Of a DNA stretch of 64,000 bases, positions 54,501 through 61,370 are shown piece after piece. Location of the stretch: NCBI RefSeq assembly GCF_013167895.1, contig NZ_BLWC01000001.1:1798001-1862000 (forward strand), in the 5' to 3' direction. Made by a program: the position numbers and the translations under genes. The stretch comes from Streptomyces fulvorobeus (GTDB lineage: Bacteria > Actinomycetota > Actinomycetes > Streptomycetales > Streptomycetaceae). The number at the start of each line of letters is the position of its first letter. Position 1 is the stretch's first letter. The notes beneath the pieces were generated by a model. The model saw only the letters and a list, made by a program, of their open reading frames with translations. It was not told where the DNA came from and searched no databases.

Positions 54501-55568
54501 TCAGGCGGACACGCCTGCGGACGTCTCCCGCAGGGGTGCCGTCGCGAACTCCGCCATCCCGTCGGCGAATCCCACCTCCGGCTTCCAGCCCAGTTCATCG
54601 CGCAGCCGCCGCGAGTCGGCGGTGACGTGGCGTACGTCACCGAGCCGGTACTCACCAGTGATCACCGGCTCGGGGCCTCCGGAAGCCGAGGTCAAGGCCG
54701 CGGCCATCTCTCCGATGGTGCGGGGCTGCCCGCTCCCCGTGTTGTACGCGGCAAAGCTTCCCGGGCCGAGTCCCGCCACCGCCCGGGCCGCCACCGCGTT
54801 GGCGGCCGCCACGTCCCGAACGTGGATGAAGTCCCGGCGCTGGCCTCCGTCCTCGAATACGCGGGGGGAGTCTCCCCGGGCCAGCGCGGAACGGAAGAAG
54901 GAGGCGACACCCGCGTACGGTGTGTCACGCGGCATCCCCGGCCCGTACACGTTGTGGTAGCGCAACGACACCGCCCGGCCACCCGTCGCCCGCGCCCATG
55001 AGGAGGCGAGGTGTTCCTGGGTGAGCTTGGTCGTCGCGTACACATTGCGCGGATCCATCGCCGCGTCCTCGCCGACCAGCCCGGGCACGAGCTCCGTGCC
55101 GCATGAAGGGCAGTGCGGCTCGAACCGGCCGGCGGCCAGATCGGCCTCGGCGCGCGGTCCCGGCCGGACCGGGCCGTGCCGCCGACAGTCGTACCTGCCC
55201 TCTCCGTACACCACCATCGATCCGGCGAGCACCAGACTTCGTACCCCAGCCGCGGCCATCGCGGCCAGCAACACGGCGGTGCCGAGGTCGTTGCACCCCA
55301 CGTAGTCCGGCGCGTCCGCGAAGTCCTTGCCCAAGCCGACCATCGCCGCTTGATGGCAGACCACGTCGACGCCGTACAGTGCACGGTCCACGGCGTCCCG
55401 GTCGCGCACGTCCGCCGTGATGAGCCCGTTTCCGGGTGACGAGGGGGTGGTGCCGTGTGCCGAGGGGAGCAGGGCGTCGAGCACCACCGCCTCGTGTCCG
55501 GCCGACCTGAGAGTCCGGACGATCTCCGAGCCGATGAACCCGGCGCCGCCGGTGACAAGAACGCGCAT
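54501..55568 (-). CDS. NAD-dependent sugar epimerase/dehydratase
   Basis: A 355-residue extended SDR: MRVLVTGGAGFIGSEIVRTL, a catalytic Tyr/Lys segment NVYATTKLTQEHLA, and RYHNVYGPGMPRDTPYAG. A Cys-rich insert PHCPSCGTELVPGL is unusual. It ends 3 bp from the kinase stop, tail to tail. It probably makes a nucleotide sugar for the neighbouring glycosyltransferases. ATG 55568 is used. Confidence 0.9.
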   Translation of the reverse strand: MRVLVTGGAGFIGSEIVRTLRSAGHEAVVLDALLPSAHGTTPSSPGNGLITADVRDRDAVDRALYGVDVVCHQAAMVGLGKDFADAPDYVGCNDLGTAVLLAAMAAAGVRSLVLAGSMVVYGEGRYDCRRHGPVRPGPRAEADLAAGRFEPHCPSCGTELVPGLVGEDAAMDPRNVYATTKLTQEHLASSWARATGGRAVSLRYHNVYGPGMPRDTPYAGVASFFRSALARGDSPRVFEDGGQRRDFIHVRDVAAANAVAARAVAGLGPGSFAAYNTGSGQPRTIGEMAAALTSASGGPEPVITGEYRLGDVRHVTADSRRLRDELGWKPEVGFADGMAEFATAPLRETSAGVSA

Positions 55569-55621
55569 GTCGCTCACGGTAGGCCGTCCGGAGCCGAGTG
55601 GTCCGCCGTTGGCTCGGCATG

Positions 55622-56128
55622 TCACCGGACCGTAAGGGACGTGTCGTGGGGGACGCGGACTCTTATCCCACGCCCAGGTCTTTGCCATGCCGTTCCCACT
55701 GAGCTTGAACTCGTGATGGCATCTTCGGTGATCAGGGAGTGGTGTGCATCGTGAAGTTGCAGGTTACGGATCTGGTGTGCGCGCATCTTCCTGTGCTCAC
55801 GCTGGTCGGCGGCCGGTGTCCCCGCTGAAGACCGTCCGATGAGATGTGGCAGCGTGCGCCGGGCGACGGTCAGCGCCACCTCGACTGCGGGCGGTTCGGC
55901 GCCCATCGGCTCGGCCGCCTCATCGACGTCGAAGCCGATCCAGCGGCACAACACCACACTGTCGGCGCACCCGTCCGGGAGCTGCCCGTACAGCACGAGC
56001 AGGCCCGGGTCCCGTGGTCCGATCCGGTCGGCCCGCCGTCCTACCTGAAGGCGCAGTTCACGCCAGACCTCGGCAGCGGGGCAGGGCTGACTCAACAACC
56101 AGGCCCAGTGATTCCGGGCGGACGCCAG
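55622..56128 (-). pseudogene. Unknown gene remnant cut by an IS end
   Basis: The minus-strand segment of about 56115-55800 has clear coding bias and reads NHWAWLLSQPCPAAEVWREL, RIGPRDPGLLVLYGQLPDG and VVLCRWIGFDVDEAAEPMG. I do not recognise it. Its upstream part ends exactly where the IS3-type terminus at 56129 begins, so the N-terminus was probably lost with the IS insertion. The last 30 codons to 55622 have poor bias and may not be original. Confidence 0.5.
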
Positions 56129-56291
56129 TGAACCGCCCCGGGTTTGATGGAGACATCGAAGACCCGGAAGGATGCCGATCATGGCTGCTCCCCGTAAGTA
56201 CCCTGACGAGTTGCGCGAGCGCGCGACCCGCCTGGCCGTCGAGACCCGCAAGGACCCCGCGGCGCGGACGGGCGCGGTGCGGCGCATCGGC
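56129..56291 (+). mobile_element. Truncated IS3-family element, left end with orfA start
   Basis: TGAACCGCCCCGGG at 56129 looks like an IS3-family end. ATG 56181 begins MAAPRKYPDELRERATRLAV followed by ETRKDPAARTGAVRRIG, the N-terminus of an IS3-group OrfA. The element stops there at a junction with a reversed kinase fragment. No orfB and no right end remain. Confidence 0.75.
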
Positions 56292-56492
56292 GGCTCGGAG
56301 CGGTGGTCGAAGGCGCCGCTGAAGCACTCGGGCGCCATGTAGGCCGGGGGTGCCGATCAGGACGCCGGTGGTGGTGATGTCGTGTCGGGCGTCGCTGCTC
56401 TTGGTGATGCCGAAGTCGACGACCGTCGCTTTGCCGTTGGACCTGACAATGATGTTGGACGGCTTGATGTCCCGGTGGGTCAGGCCCGCCAG
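56292..56492 (-). pseudogene. Serine/threonine protein kinase fragment
   Basis: Reads GLTHRDIKPSNIIVRSNGKA, VVDFGITKSS, GVLIGTPAYMAPECFSGAF. These are the catalytic loop (HRDIKPSN), DFG and APE motifs of a Hanks-type kinase. Nothing upstream (an in-frame stop is adjacent) or downstream (the IS fragment) remains. About 65 residues of a once complete kinase. Confidence 0.82.
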
Positions 56493-56511
56493 TCACGTAT
56501 GGGCAGGGCGA

Positions 56512-57024
56512 TCATTCTTCCGGGTCGTCCTCAGGCAGCTCCTCCTCCGTATCGCGGACGGTCCAGTCGTCGGCCAGCAGCGCGACGCCGTGAGCACCGA
56601 GCCATGCCGAGAGGCCGTCGTGCGACAACAGCGCGGAGGCGGCCTCGGCAGGGTCGCCGCTGAGCTGCCGCAGCGCGGGGGTGGCGGACTCCAATTGGTC
56701 GGCCGCGAATCTGCTCCATGCGTCCCGGTCGGTCACCTCGAATGTCCAAGTGCCTGACACCACGAGAAGATCCCTGTCCTGTTCTGCTTCCGATGTGGCG
56801 TCGAGTTCCTCCGAGCTGTCTTCCCAGCTGTCTTCCTCAAGCTCGGCGAAGGGGCTGTCCCAGTGAGTCTGTTCACGAACACACTCACCGTATGCGGCTG
56901 CAGCTCTTCTGAGGGCTTCAAACGCTTCGATGCCGGCCTCACCGGCCTGATCCGGTGCGGACATGACCTGAGCGTGCTGCCGCAGGGCAACGATCAACTC
57001 GTCGAGGCGGTCTTGCATGCTCAC
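56512..57024 (-). CDS. Candidate immunity protein for the orphan RHS tip
   Basis: A 170-residue acidic protein. Its N-terminus DELIVALRQHAQVMSAPDQA, then EAFEALRRAAAAYGE and WDSPFAELEED, matches the 78-residue protein at 61052-61288 (KLISALRHHARVMSLSD, AFEEVRAAVRSYSD, WGSPFTNVDE). The extra C-terminal domain reads LVVSGTWTFEVTDRDAWSRF and ends in an acidic tail EELPEDDPEE. GTG 57024 overlaps the previous stop. Each of the two related proteins lies behind an RHS toxin C-terminus, which supports an immunity role. This is inference from position and acidity. Confidence 0.65.
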   Translation of the reverse strand: MSMQDRLDELIVALRQHAQVMSAPDQAGEAGIEAFEALRRAAAAYGECVREQTHWDSPFAELEEDSWEDSSEELDATSEAEQDRDLLVVSGTWTFEVTDRDAWSRFAADQLESATPALRQLSGDPAEAASALLSHDGLSAWLGAHGVALLADDWTVRDTEEELPEDDPEE

Positions 57025-57329
57025 GGGCGCTCGCTGCTCTCTGTGCGGGAGGCGGGGGCCCAGGAAGTCTCCGCCATGAAGCGCTTACGGAAAACCGTGC
57101 CGGGAGTCGCGAAGGCGACTTCGAGTGCCTCATGGGGCACGTCGCGGCTCTCGGTACGCCGGGGAACCTTGCGGTAGCCGCACGCGCGCATGAGCGTCGT
57201 AGCCGAGGCCCAGCTGTCCGATGCCACCACTACTTCGTCGAGAGCGTCGCAGGCATTGCTCTCGTCGGCCAGGACCGCGTATGCGATCACCGAGCCCGCG
57301 ACTCGGGCTCTGGCACTCATACCACCCAT
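57021..57329 (-). CDS. Small protein next to the orphan toxin, immunity candidate
   Basis: A 102-residue protein directly after the orphan toxin cassette (107 bp). ATG 57329 has GGAG 5 bp upstream. Segments: GSVIAYAVLADESNACDALD, VVVASDSWASATTLMRACGY. The Rossmann-like start and the C-terminal basic region do not match a family I know. Position as first gene after the toxin makes it a second immunity candidate. Confidence 0.6.
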   Translation of the reverse strand: MGGMSARARVAGSVIAYAVLADESNACDALDEVVVASDSWASATTLMRACGYRKVPRRTESRDVPHEALEVAFATPGTVFRKRFMAETSWAPASRTESSERP

Positions 57330-57435
57330 GTTCACTCCATCGGTTGCGGGTGGCGAGGCCGCCGAAAGGCTGCCTCGCCACCCAGTCCCTGTGACGGGAA
57401 TCGACTCTACTGGTCAGCTGTGAAGCGTCTTCTGA

Positions 57436-58251
57436 TCAGCCCCGGCGCCCGAGACCACGTCCGTGCCAGCGGTAGTGGATGGTGCCGTACCGACCGTTCT
57501 TGCGCCACGTGAGGTGGGAGTGGCCACCCTTGCTGCACGGGCCACGGAGCTCGCAGCTGTAGCCCCTCCGACTCAGCCGCGCGTGGTCCTTTCGGCGCTG
57601 CTGGTATGCCTTCCTCTTGTTGCTGAACCATTTGCTGCTGTTTCGCGGGCCGCAGTTGTGCACGAGAGCCGGCTGCCCGTCAGCGACCACGAAGAAGGTA
57701 TGGCTGCCAGCGACAGTCAGGTTGAAAACAGTGCGGACCGCCTGAGTGCGACGGGTTGCCGTGACAACAGGCGTCGTACCGCTCGTATTGATCAGACGCG
57801 ACCCGGTGGAGAGTTCTGACGCGTTGAGCCAGCCACGGCCTTGGGTGTAGAAGGGGTGGTTGGCCGTGGCGGTGATCATTTGGGAGCGGCCGTTGCCGTC
57901 TGCGTCGACGGAGAGGGTCACCAGTTCCTTCAAGCCAGCACCGGTGATCACGTCCACGACGGGGGAGATGGTGATCTCTGCTGTCACCTCGTCGACAGCC
58001 TGTACCCGATTGCCTACGGCCACGTCACTGATGGGCTTGGTACTCCTGTCGGCCATGACGACGGGGGTGTCGGGGAGGAAGGAGTTGCGGCGGCAGCTGC
58101 GGGCGATGGTTCGTGCGGCGCGGATGGCGCGGTAGCCGCGGTAGGCGCGGTAGCCCCAGGCGGCTGCGCCGAGGCCGGGGATGAAGCCGGCTGCGGTGAG
58201 GGCGATGTCCCATTTGTTGCGCCAGGCCCAGCGCTCGGCCTTCTTGAACAT
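57436..58251 (-). CDS. Orphan RHS toxin tip: Hint domain plus C-terminal toxin
   Basis: An open frame of 271 codons without its RHS shell. It has the pre-toxin helices DIALTAAGFIPGLGAAAWGY, a Hint (intein-like) domain from NSFLPDTPVVMADR to SHTFFVVADGQPALVHN with the terminal HNC, and a toxin of about 70 residues ending GHSHLTWRKNGRYGTIHYRW plus HGRGLGRRG. The tip differs from that of the main RHS gene but shares the ending pattern H-x-H-x-x-x-x-x-x-G-x-x-x-x-x-HYRW, so both may be one nuclease-like family. ATG 58251 has no good ribosome site, as expected for a displaced 3' cassette. It is probably silent unless recombined. Confidence 0.8.
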   Translation of the reverse strand: MFKKAERWAWRNKWDIALTAAGFIPGLGAAAWGYRAYRGYRAIRAARTIARSCRRNSFLPDTPVVMADRSTKPISDVAVGNRVQAVDEVTAEITISPVVDVITGAGLKELVTLSVDADGNGRSQMITATANHPFYTQGRGWLNASELSTGSRLINTSGTTPVVTATRRTQAVRTVFNLTVAGSHTFFVVADGQPALVHNCGPRNSSKWFSNKRKAYQQRRKDHARLSRRGYSCELRGPCSKGGHSHLTWRKNGRYGTIHYRWHGRGLGRRG

Positions 58252-58678
58252 CTTCTTCCACCCCCACTTGCCGTTGCAGGGCGACGTCGCCGTGGATGTC
58301 GGTGAACTGGAGCACGGTGTCGCCGGTGGCGCTGGTGATCGCGCCGAGGTTCCCGGAGAGTGAGTCCACGTTGCGGGTCAGGGCACCGGTGGCGGTGTTC
58401 TCGATGATCCAGCGGGGGTTGTCGCTGTCGCTGTCGTAGTGGTTGAGCTTGTTCTCCGTGGGCGACCAGGTGCCTGCGGTGTTGGTCTCGACCGTCCAGG
58501 AGCGGAAGCGATGGTTGGCGTCGAGTTGCCAGGTCTGGCGCTTGTTGTTCGCGGTCTGCTGGTAGGCGAGGTCGTTGGCGTAGTAGCCGACGCTCGCGCC
58601 GCCGGGCAGGCTAGTGGTGCGGCCGAAGATAGACGTATCCGGCGTCGGTGATGCGGTCGGCGCTGTCGAAGGTGGAGG
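57651..58678 (-). repeat. Duplicate of RHS 3' region (partner 61581-62875)
   Basis: 57651 aligns with 61581 and 58678 with 62875. The outer part (58276-58678) is almost identical, the Hint part (57651-58260) is clearly diverged, and 260 bp are missing in between. The pattern suggests a tip-swap event by homologous recombination in the RHS core. Confidence 0.85.
58264..58678 (-). pseudogene. Displaced RHS core fragment
   Basis: Nearly identical to 62466-62875 of the main RHS gene: GGASVGYYANDLAYQQTANN, TENKLNHYDSDSDNPRWIIE and TGDTVLQFTDIHGD are present. About 260 bp that code for the RHS-associated core end (GRFLSVDPVQGGNANAYEYC in the main gene) are deleted here, so this piece is out of frame with the following Hint cassette. 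A 6-bp deletion near 58625 also differs. It marks the upstream limit of the duplication. Confidence 0.85.
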
Positions 58679-58749
58679 AGGCACACACCACACGCAAAAC
58701 ACCTCCCAAACCACGTTTCCGCAGGTCAGAAGGTTTTTCCTGGGGCTCT

Positions 58750-58774
58750 TGGTGGGGCGGGTGGGACTCGAACC
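58750..58774 (-). other. tRNA 3'-end fragment, possible attachment site
   Basis: On the minus strand GGTTCGAGTCCCACCCGC then CCCACCA: T-loop TTCGAGT, T-stem 3' strand CCCAC, acceptor 3' strand CCGCCCC, discriminator A and CCA. The 5' T-stem (TTAGG) does not pair, so identity to a tRNA begins here and no complete tRNA exists. Such 3'-end copies are left by integrative elements that use tRNA genes. No integrase is in the window. The stretch 58679-59040 holds nothing else. Confidence 0.6.
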
Positions 58775-59040
58775 TAAACCGGTGACGCGTCCCACCTGCG
58801 ACGATACAGAAACAACGGACAAAGGTGCGCGTTTCCACCCCGCTGCATCCCGCTCGCTCCCGCTCGAACCGGGACCGGTTAGGCGTTCGCCACACCGCTT
58901 CCTGTCCGCCCTGAACAAGCACCGCTCCCGATGAGCATGAGAACGATCTCGCGTTCAGCGCAATCGGCTCACCGCCGCGTCACAGTGGGCATACCTGGCC
59001 ACGGCTGGGATCTGACTGCCGCGCACGGTTACGTTCCGTA

Positions 59041-59280
59041 GTGGATAGCGGGTTACGCGCTGTGTGTTGCGCCCGGTGCTCGGTGGTTCCCTCAGCCAGG
59101 TTCTTCGATAACAGTCCGGATGAGTCCTGCTACTGGGCACCCGGCCACAACCTCGAAGCGCTCACCAACCTCGAATACTTCGAAATCACCCCGTCGAATG
59201 ACTACGACACGCTGATGAGCCATGCCCGCCGCGCAGCGGCCTACATGGAGACCACAGCGCATCGCCATCCTCGCGTCTGA
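59041..59280 (+). pseudogene. Small unknown gene interrupted by the IS3 element
   Basis: The coding-like part reads RFFDNSPDESCYWAPGHNLE, NLEYFEITPSNDYDTLMSHA and YMETTAHRHPRV, then stops inside the IS end (TGA of TGAGG). Removing the IS and one GTC copy joins it to TRNERLLVCPENALEP and a stop at 60653, so the IS split this gene 16 codons from its end. Start unclear. Family unknown. Confidence 0.55.
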
Positions 59281-59308
59281 GGTTCCCCCGTCACTCGGGA
59301 GGTGCTGA

Positions 59309-60295
59309 TCAGCTGGTCAGAGAAGGTTGGCGGGGTTTCAGGTTCACTCGTTCGGCCGTTGCCTGCTCGGCGTAGTGCTTCTCCTCGAACTCGATCGGGC
59401 TGAGGTAGCCGAGCCGCCTCTGGATGCGCCGGCTGTTATAGAAACCGTCGAAGTACTCGAAGAGCGCGAGGTTCGCCTCGGCCCTGGTGGCGAAGACACG
59501 GCTGCGGACGCACTCGGTCTTCGTCAGCATCCACAGATTCTCCGCGAGGGCGTTGTCGTAACTGTCGCCGACCGAGCCCATCGACGCCTCAATACCGGCC
59601 CGCAAAAGGCGGGTTGTGAGCTTAATGGACGTGTATTGACAGCCGTGGTCGGCGTGGTGGACGAGCTTGCCGGGCTCAATCTCGCGGGAGGCGAGCGCGT
59701 ACTCCAGGCTGGACAGGACCAGGTCGGCGTCCGCGCGGGCGGAAGTCTCCCAGGCCACGACCCGGCGGGAGAACGCGTCGCGGATCGCGGACAGCCACAG
59801 CGGTCCCTCGGCGGTCGGGATCATCGTCAGGTCGGTGACCCACAGCCGGTTCGGTCTCTGGGCGGTGAAGTCCCGGTTGACGAGGTCCGGGGCGAGCGTG
59901 GACTTGGGATCGCGGCGCGTGAAGCCCTTGCGGCGTGGGCTGAGACCCGCCAGACCGGCCTCGCGCATCAACCGTTCGACGCGCTTGCGGCCCACGTGGA
60001 CGCCCTCGCGTTTCAGCATGGCGTGCACGCGCGGCGACCCGTAGATGCCACCGGACTCGGCGTGGACCTCCTTGATCTGCCCGGTAAGCTCGACGTCGCG
60101 CCGCCGCCGCTCGCAGGGCTCCTTCTCGGCCCGGCGCCAGCGGTAGTAGGTGGAGGAGGCGATGGAAAGCTCCTGAAGTACGCACTCGACTCCCAGGTGC
60201 GGATGCTCGTTGAAGAGCGCGGTCACCTGGGCCGGGTCGGGTCGAGTTGCGCCGCGACAAACGCCGAGGCCGTCCGCAGTACGTCGTTCGCCCAC
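59309..60295 (-). CDS. IS3-family transposase OrfB (rve integrase core)
   Basis: A 328-residue DDE transposase: HTH_21-type region GGIYGSPRVHAMLKREGVHV, first Asp in NRLWVTDLTMIPTAEG, second in LVHHADHGCQYTSI, Glu in SYDNALAENLWMLTKTE. The frame is -1 relative to OrfA and overlaps it, as needed for the fused OrfAB made by programmed frameshifting. Intact. Confidence 0.93.
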   Translation of the reverse strand: MGERRTADGLGVCRGATRPDPAQVTALFNEHPHLGVECVLQELSIASSTYYRWRRAEKEPCERRRRDVELTGQIKEVHAESGGIYGSPRVHAMLKREGVHVGRKRVERLMREAGLAGLSPRRKGFTRRDPKSTLAPDLVNRDFTAQRPNRLWVTDLTMIPTAEGPLWLSAIRDAFSRRVVAWETSARADADLVLSSLEYALASREIEPGKLVHHADHGCQYTSIKLTTRLLRAGIEASMGSVGDSYDNALAENLWMLTKTECVRSRVFATRAEANLALFEYFDGFYNSRRIQRRLGYLSPIEFEEKHYAEQATAERVNLKPRQPSLTS

Positions 60296-60530
60296 TTGAG
60301 CTGGGCGTTCTCCTTCCGCAGGGCCACCAGCTCGGCGTGTTCGTCGGTGGTCAGCCGGTCATTCCGCTCGCCGGCATCGGCCTCGGCCTGCCGGATCCAG
60401 CCCACAGGGCCTCGGGGTGGACGCCGAGGTCGACGGCAAGCTTCTTGATCTGCGGCTTCGGATCCGAGGTGCGATACATCCGCACCGCACGCTCACGCAA
60501 CTCCAGCGAGTACTTCCTGGGGGCAGCCAT
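60223..60530 (-). CDS. IS3-family OrfA (one-base frameshift)
   Basis: Helix-turn-helix protein starting MAAPRKYSLELRERAVRMYR with LAVDLGVHPEALW. The frame breaks at the C run 60401-60403 (plus strand); one added base gives LWGWIRQAEADAGERNDRLT and the leucine-zipper end ELVALRKENAQLKWANDVL, for 102 residues. The same kind of break as in seven other genes in the window. Confidence 0.85.
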
Positions 60531-60625
60531 GGTCGATGTTCCTCTCATGAGAACCATCTGCCCCTCTGTCACCACCTTCCGCATCTCGGGGGAACCTCAG
60601 TCACACGAAATGAGAGACTGCTTGT

Positions 60626-61003
60626 ATGCCCAGAAAACGCCCTAGAACCGTGACCTTCGCCGCAGCGCTGGAGTCCCTGGAGCCAGCGGAACCCGTTGAC
60701 GGCCCTCTTGCCCTGTCTCCCGCAGGCACAGGAGAGCTCGTGGACGCGGACGGATGCCGATGGCTTGTCCACCGGGGCCCCCTGGATGTGCGACTAGCGA
60801 AGCGGCGTGTCCGCACAGCCGATGTGATGATCATCGGTGAGGGCGCCGGTGACCGTCTGCGGTGCGTACCCCCAGAGGAAAGGGATGCAGCATGGGCCAG
60901 CATCAAGGACCGTATCGATAGCGACGGTCTGCCGAGTTACCAGCCCTACCAGTTCACTTCTGCGGACGGCCGCGAGCTCCTTTATATCGAGCAGACGTGC
61001 TGA
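60626..61003 (+). CDS. Hypothetical protein
   Basis: A 125-residue protein starting MPRKRPRTVTFAAALESLEP, with DADGCRWLVHRGPLDVRLAK, MIIGEGAGDRLRCVPPEERD and the end SADGRELLYIEQTC. Good coding bias. Opposite to the RHS genes and just outside the IS. The ATG at 60626 has only weak GAGAG upstream. No family recognised; it could belong to the toxin/immunity neighbourhood. Confidence 0.6.
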   Translation: MPRKRPRTVTFAAALESLEPAEPVDGPLALSPAGTGELVDADGCRWLVHRGPLDVRLAKRRVRTADVMIIGEGAGDRLRCVPPEERDAAWASIKDRIDSDGLPSYQPYQFTSADGRELLYIEQTC

Positions 61004-61051
61004 TCCTGGCGCTCCCCTGATCGCTCTTCCGGTCAGGTCTGTTCGCTCACC

Positions 61052-61288
61052 TCAGAGGTCCGAATCCGCTTCGTCGTCGAGGTCATCGTCTTCGATCTCA
61101 TCCACGTTCGTGAACGGACTCCCCCAACCGGATACTTCAAAGATCGCGTCGGAGTAGCTACGCACAGCGGCACGTACCTCTTCGAACGCCGCCGTCCCCT
61201 CTTTCAGGGGAACGTCCGACAGCGACATGACCCGGGCGTGGTGGCGCAGGGCGGAGATCAGCTTTTCAAGTGGAGGATCGATGCTCAT
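61052..61288 (-). CDS. Candidate immunity protein of the main RHS toxin
   Basis: A 78-residue acidic protein, ATG 61288 with GGGAG upstream, 82 bp after the RHS stop. LEKLISALRHHARVMSLSDV and WGSPFTNVDEIEDDDLDDEA are the main parts; the first matches the N-terminus of the 170-residue protein at 56512-57024. It is only a helical domain plus acidic tail, so it is either a minimal immunity protein or a truncated form of the longer one. Confidence 0.7.
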   Translation of the reverse strand: MSIDPPLEKLISALRHHARVMSLSDVPLKEGTAAFEEVRAAVRSYSDAIFEVSGWGSPFTNVDEIEDDDLDDEADSDL

Positions 61289-61370
61289 AGCGAACTCCCT
61301 TTTTCATTCTCTGCTGTGTACAAGGACGGGCGCTGGGGCGGTCCGGAGAACCAGACCGCCCCAGCGTCAT

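Larger units (their letters stand above)
59278..60599 (-). mobile_element. IS3-family insertion sequence, complete, 1322 bp
   Basis: The ends are inverted repeats beginning TGAGGTTCCCCCG on both sides (59278 onward, and inverse ending 60599), similar over about 31 bp. A 3-bp direct duplication GTC flanks it (59275-59277 and 60600-60602), normal for IS3. It holds orfA and orfB in the -1 relation. It lies between the main RHS locus and the orphan cassette. Confidence 0.9.

Noticed and set aside
58640..58850. A complete tRNA gene
   Set aside because: Only the T-loop to CCA part is present; no anticodon arm or 5' acceptor strand can be folded.
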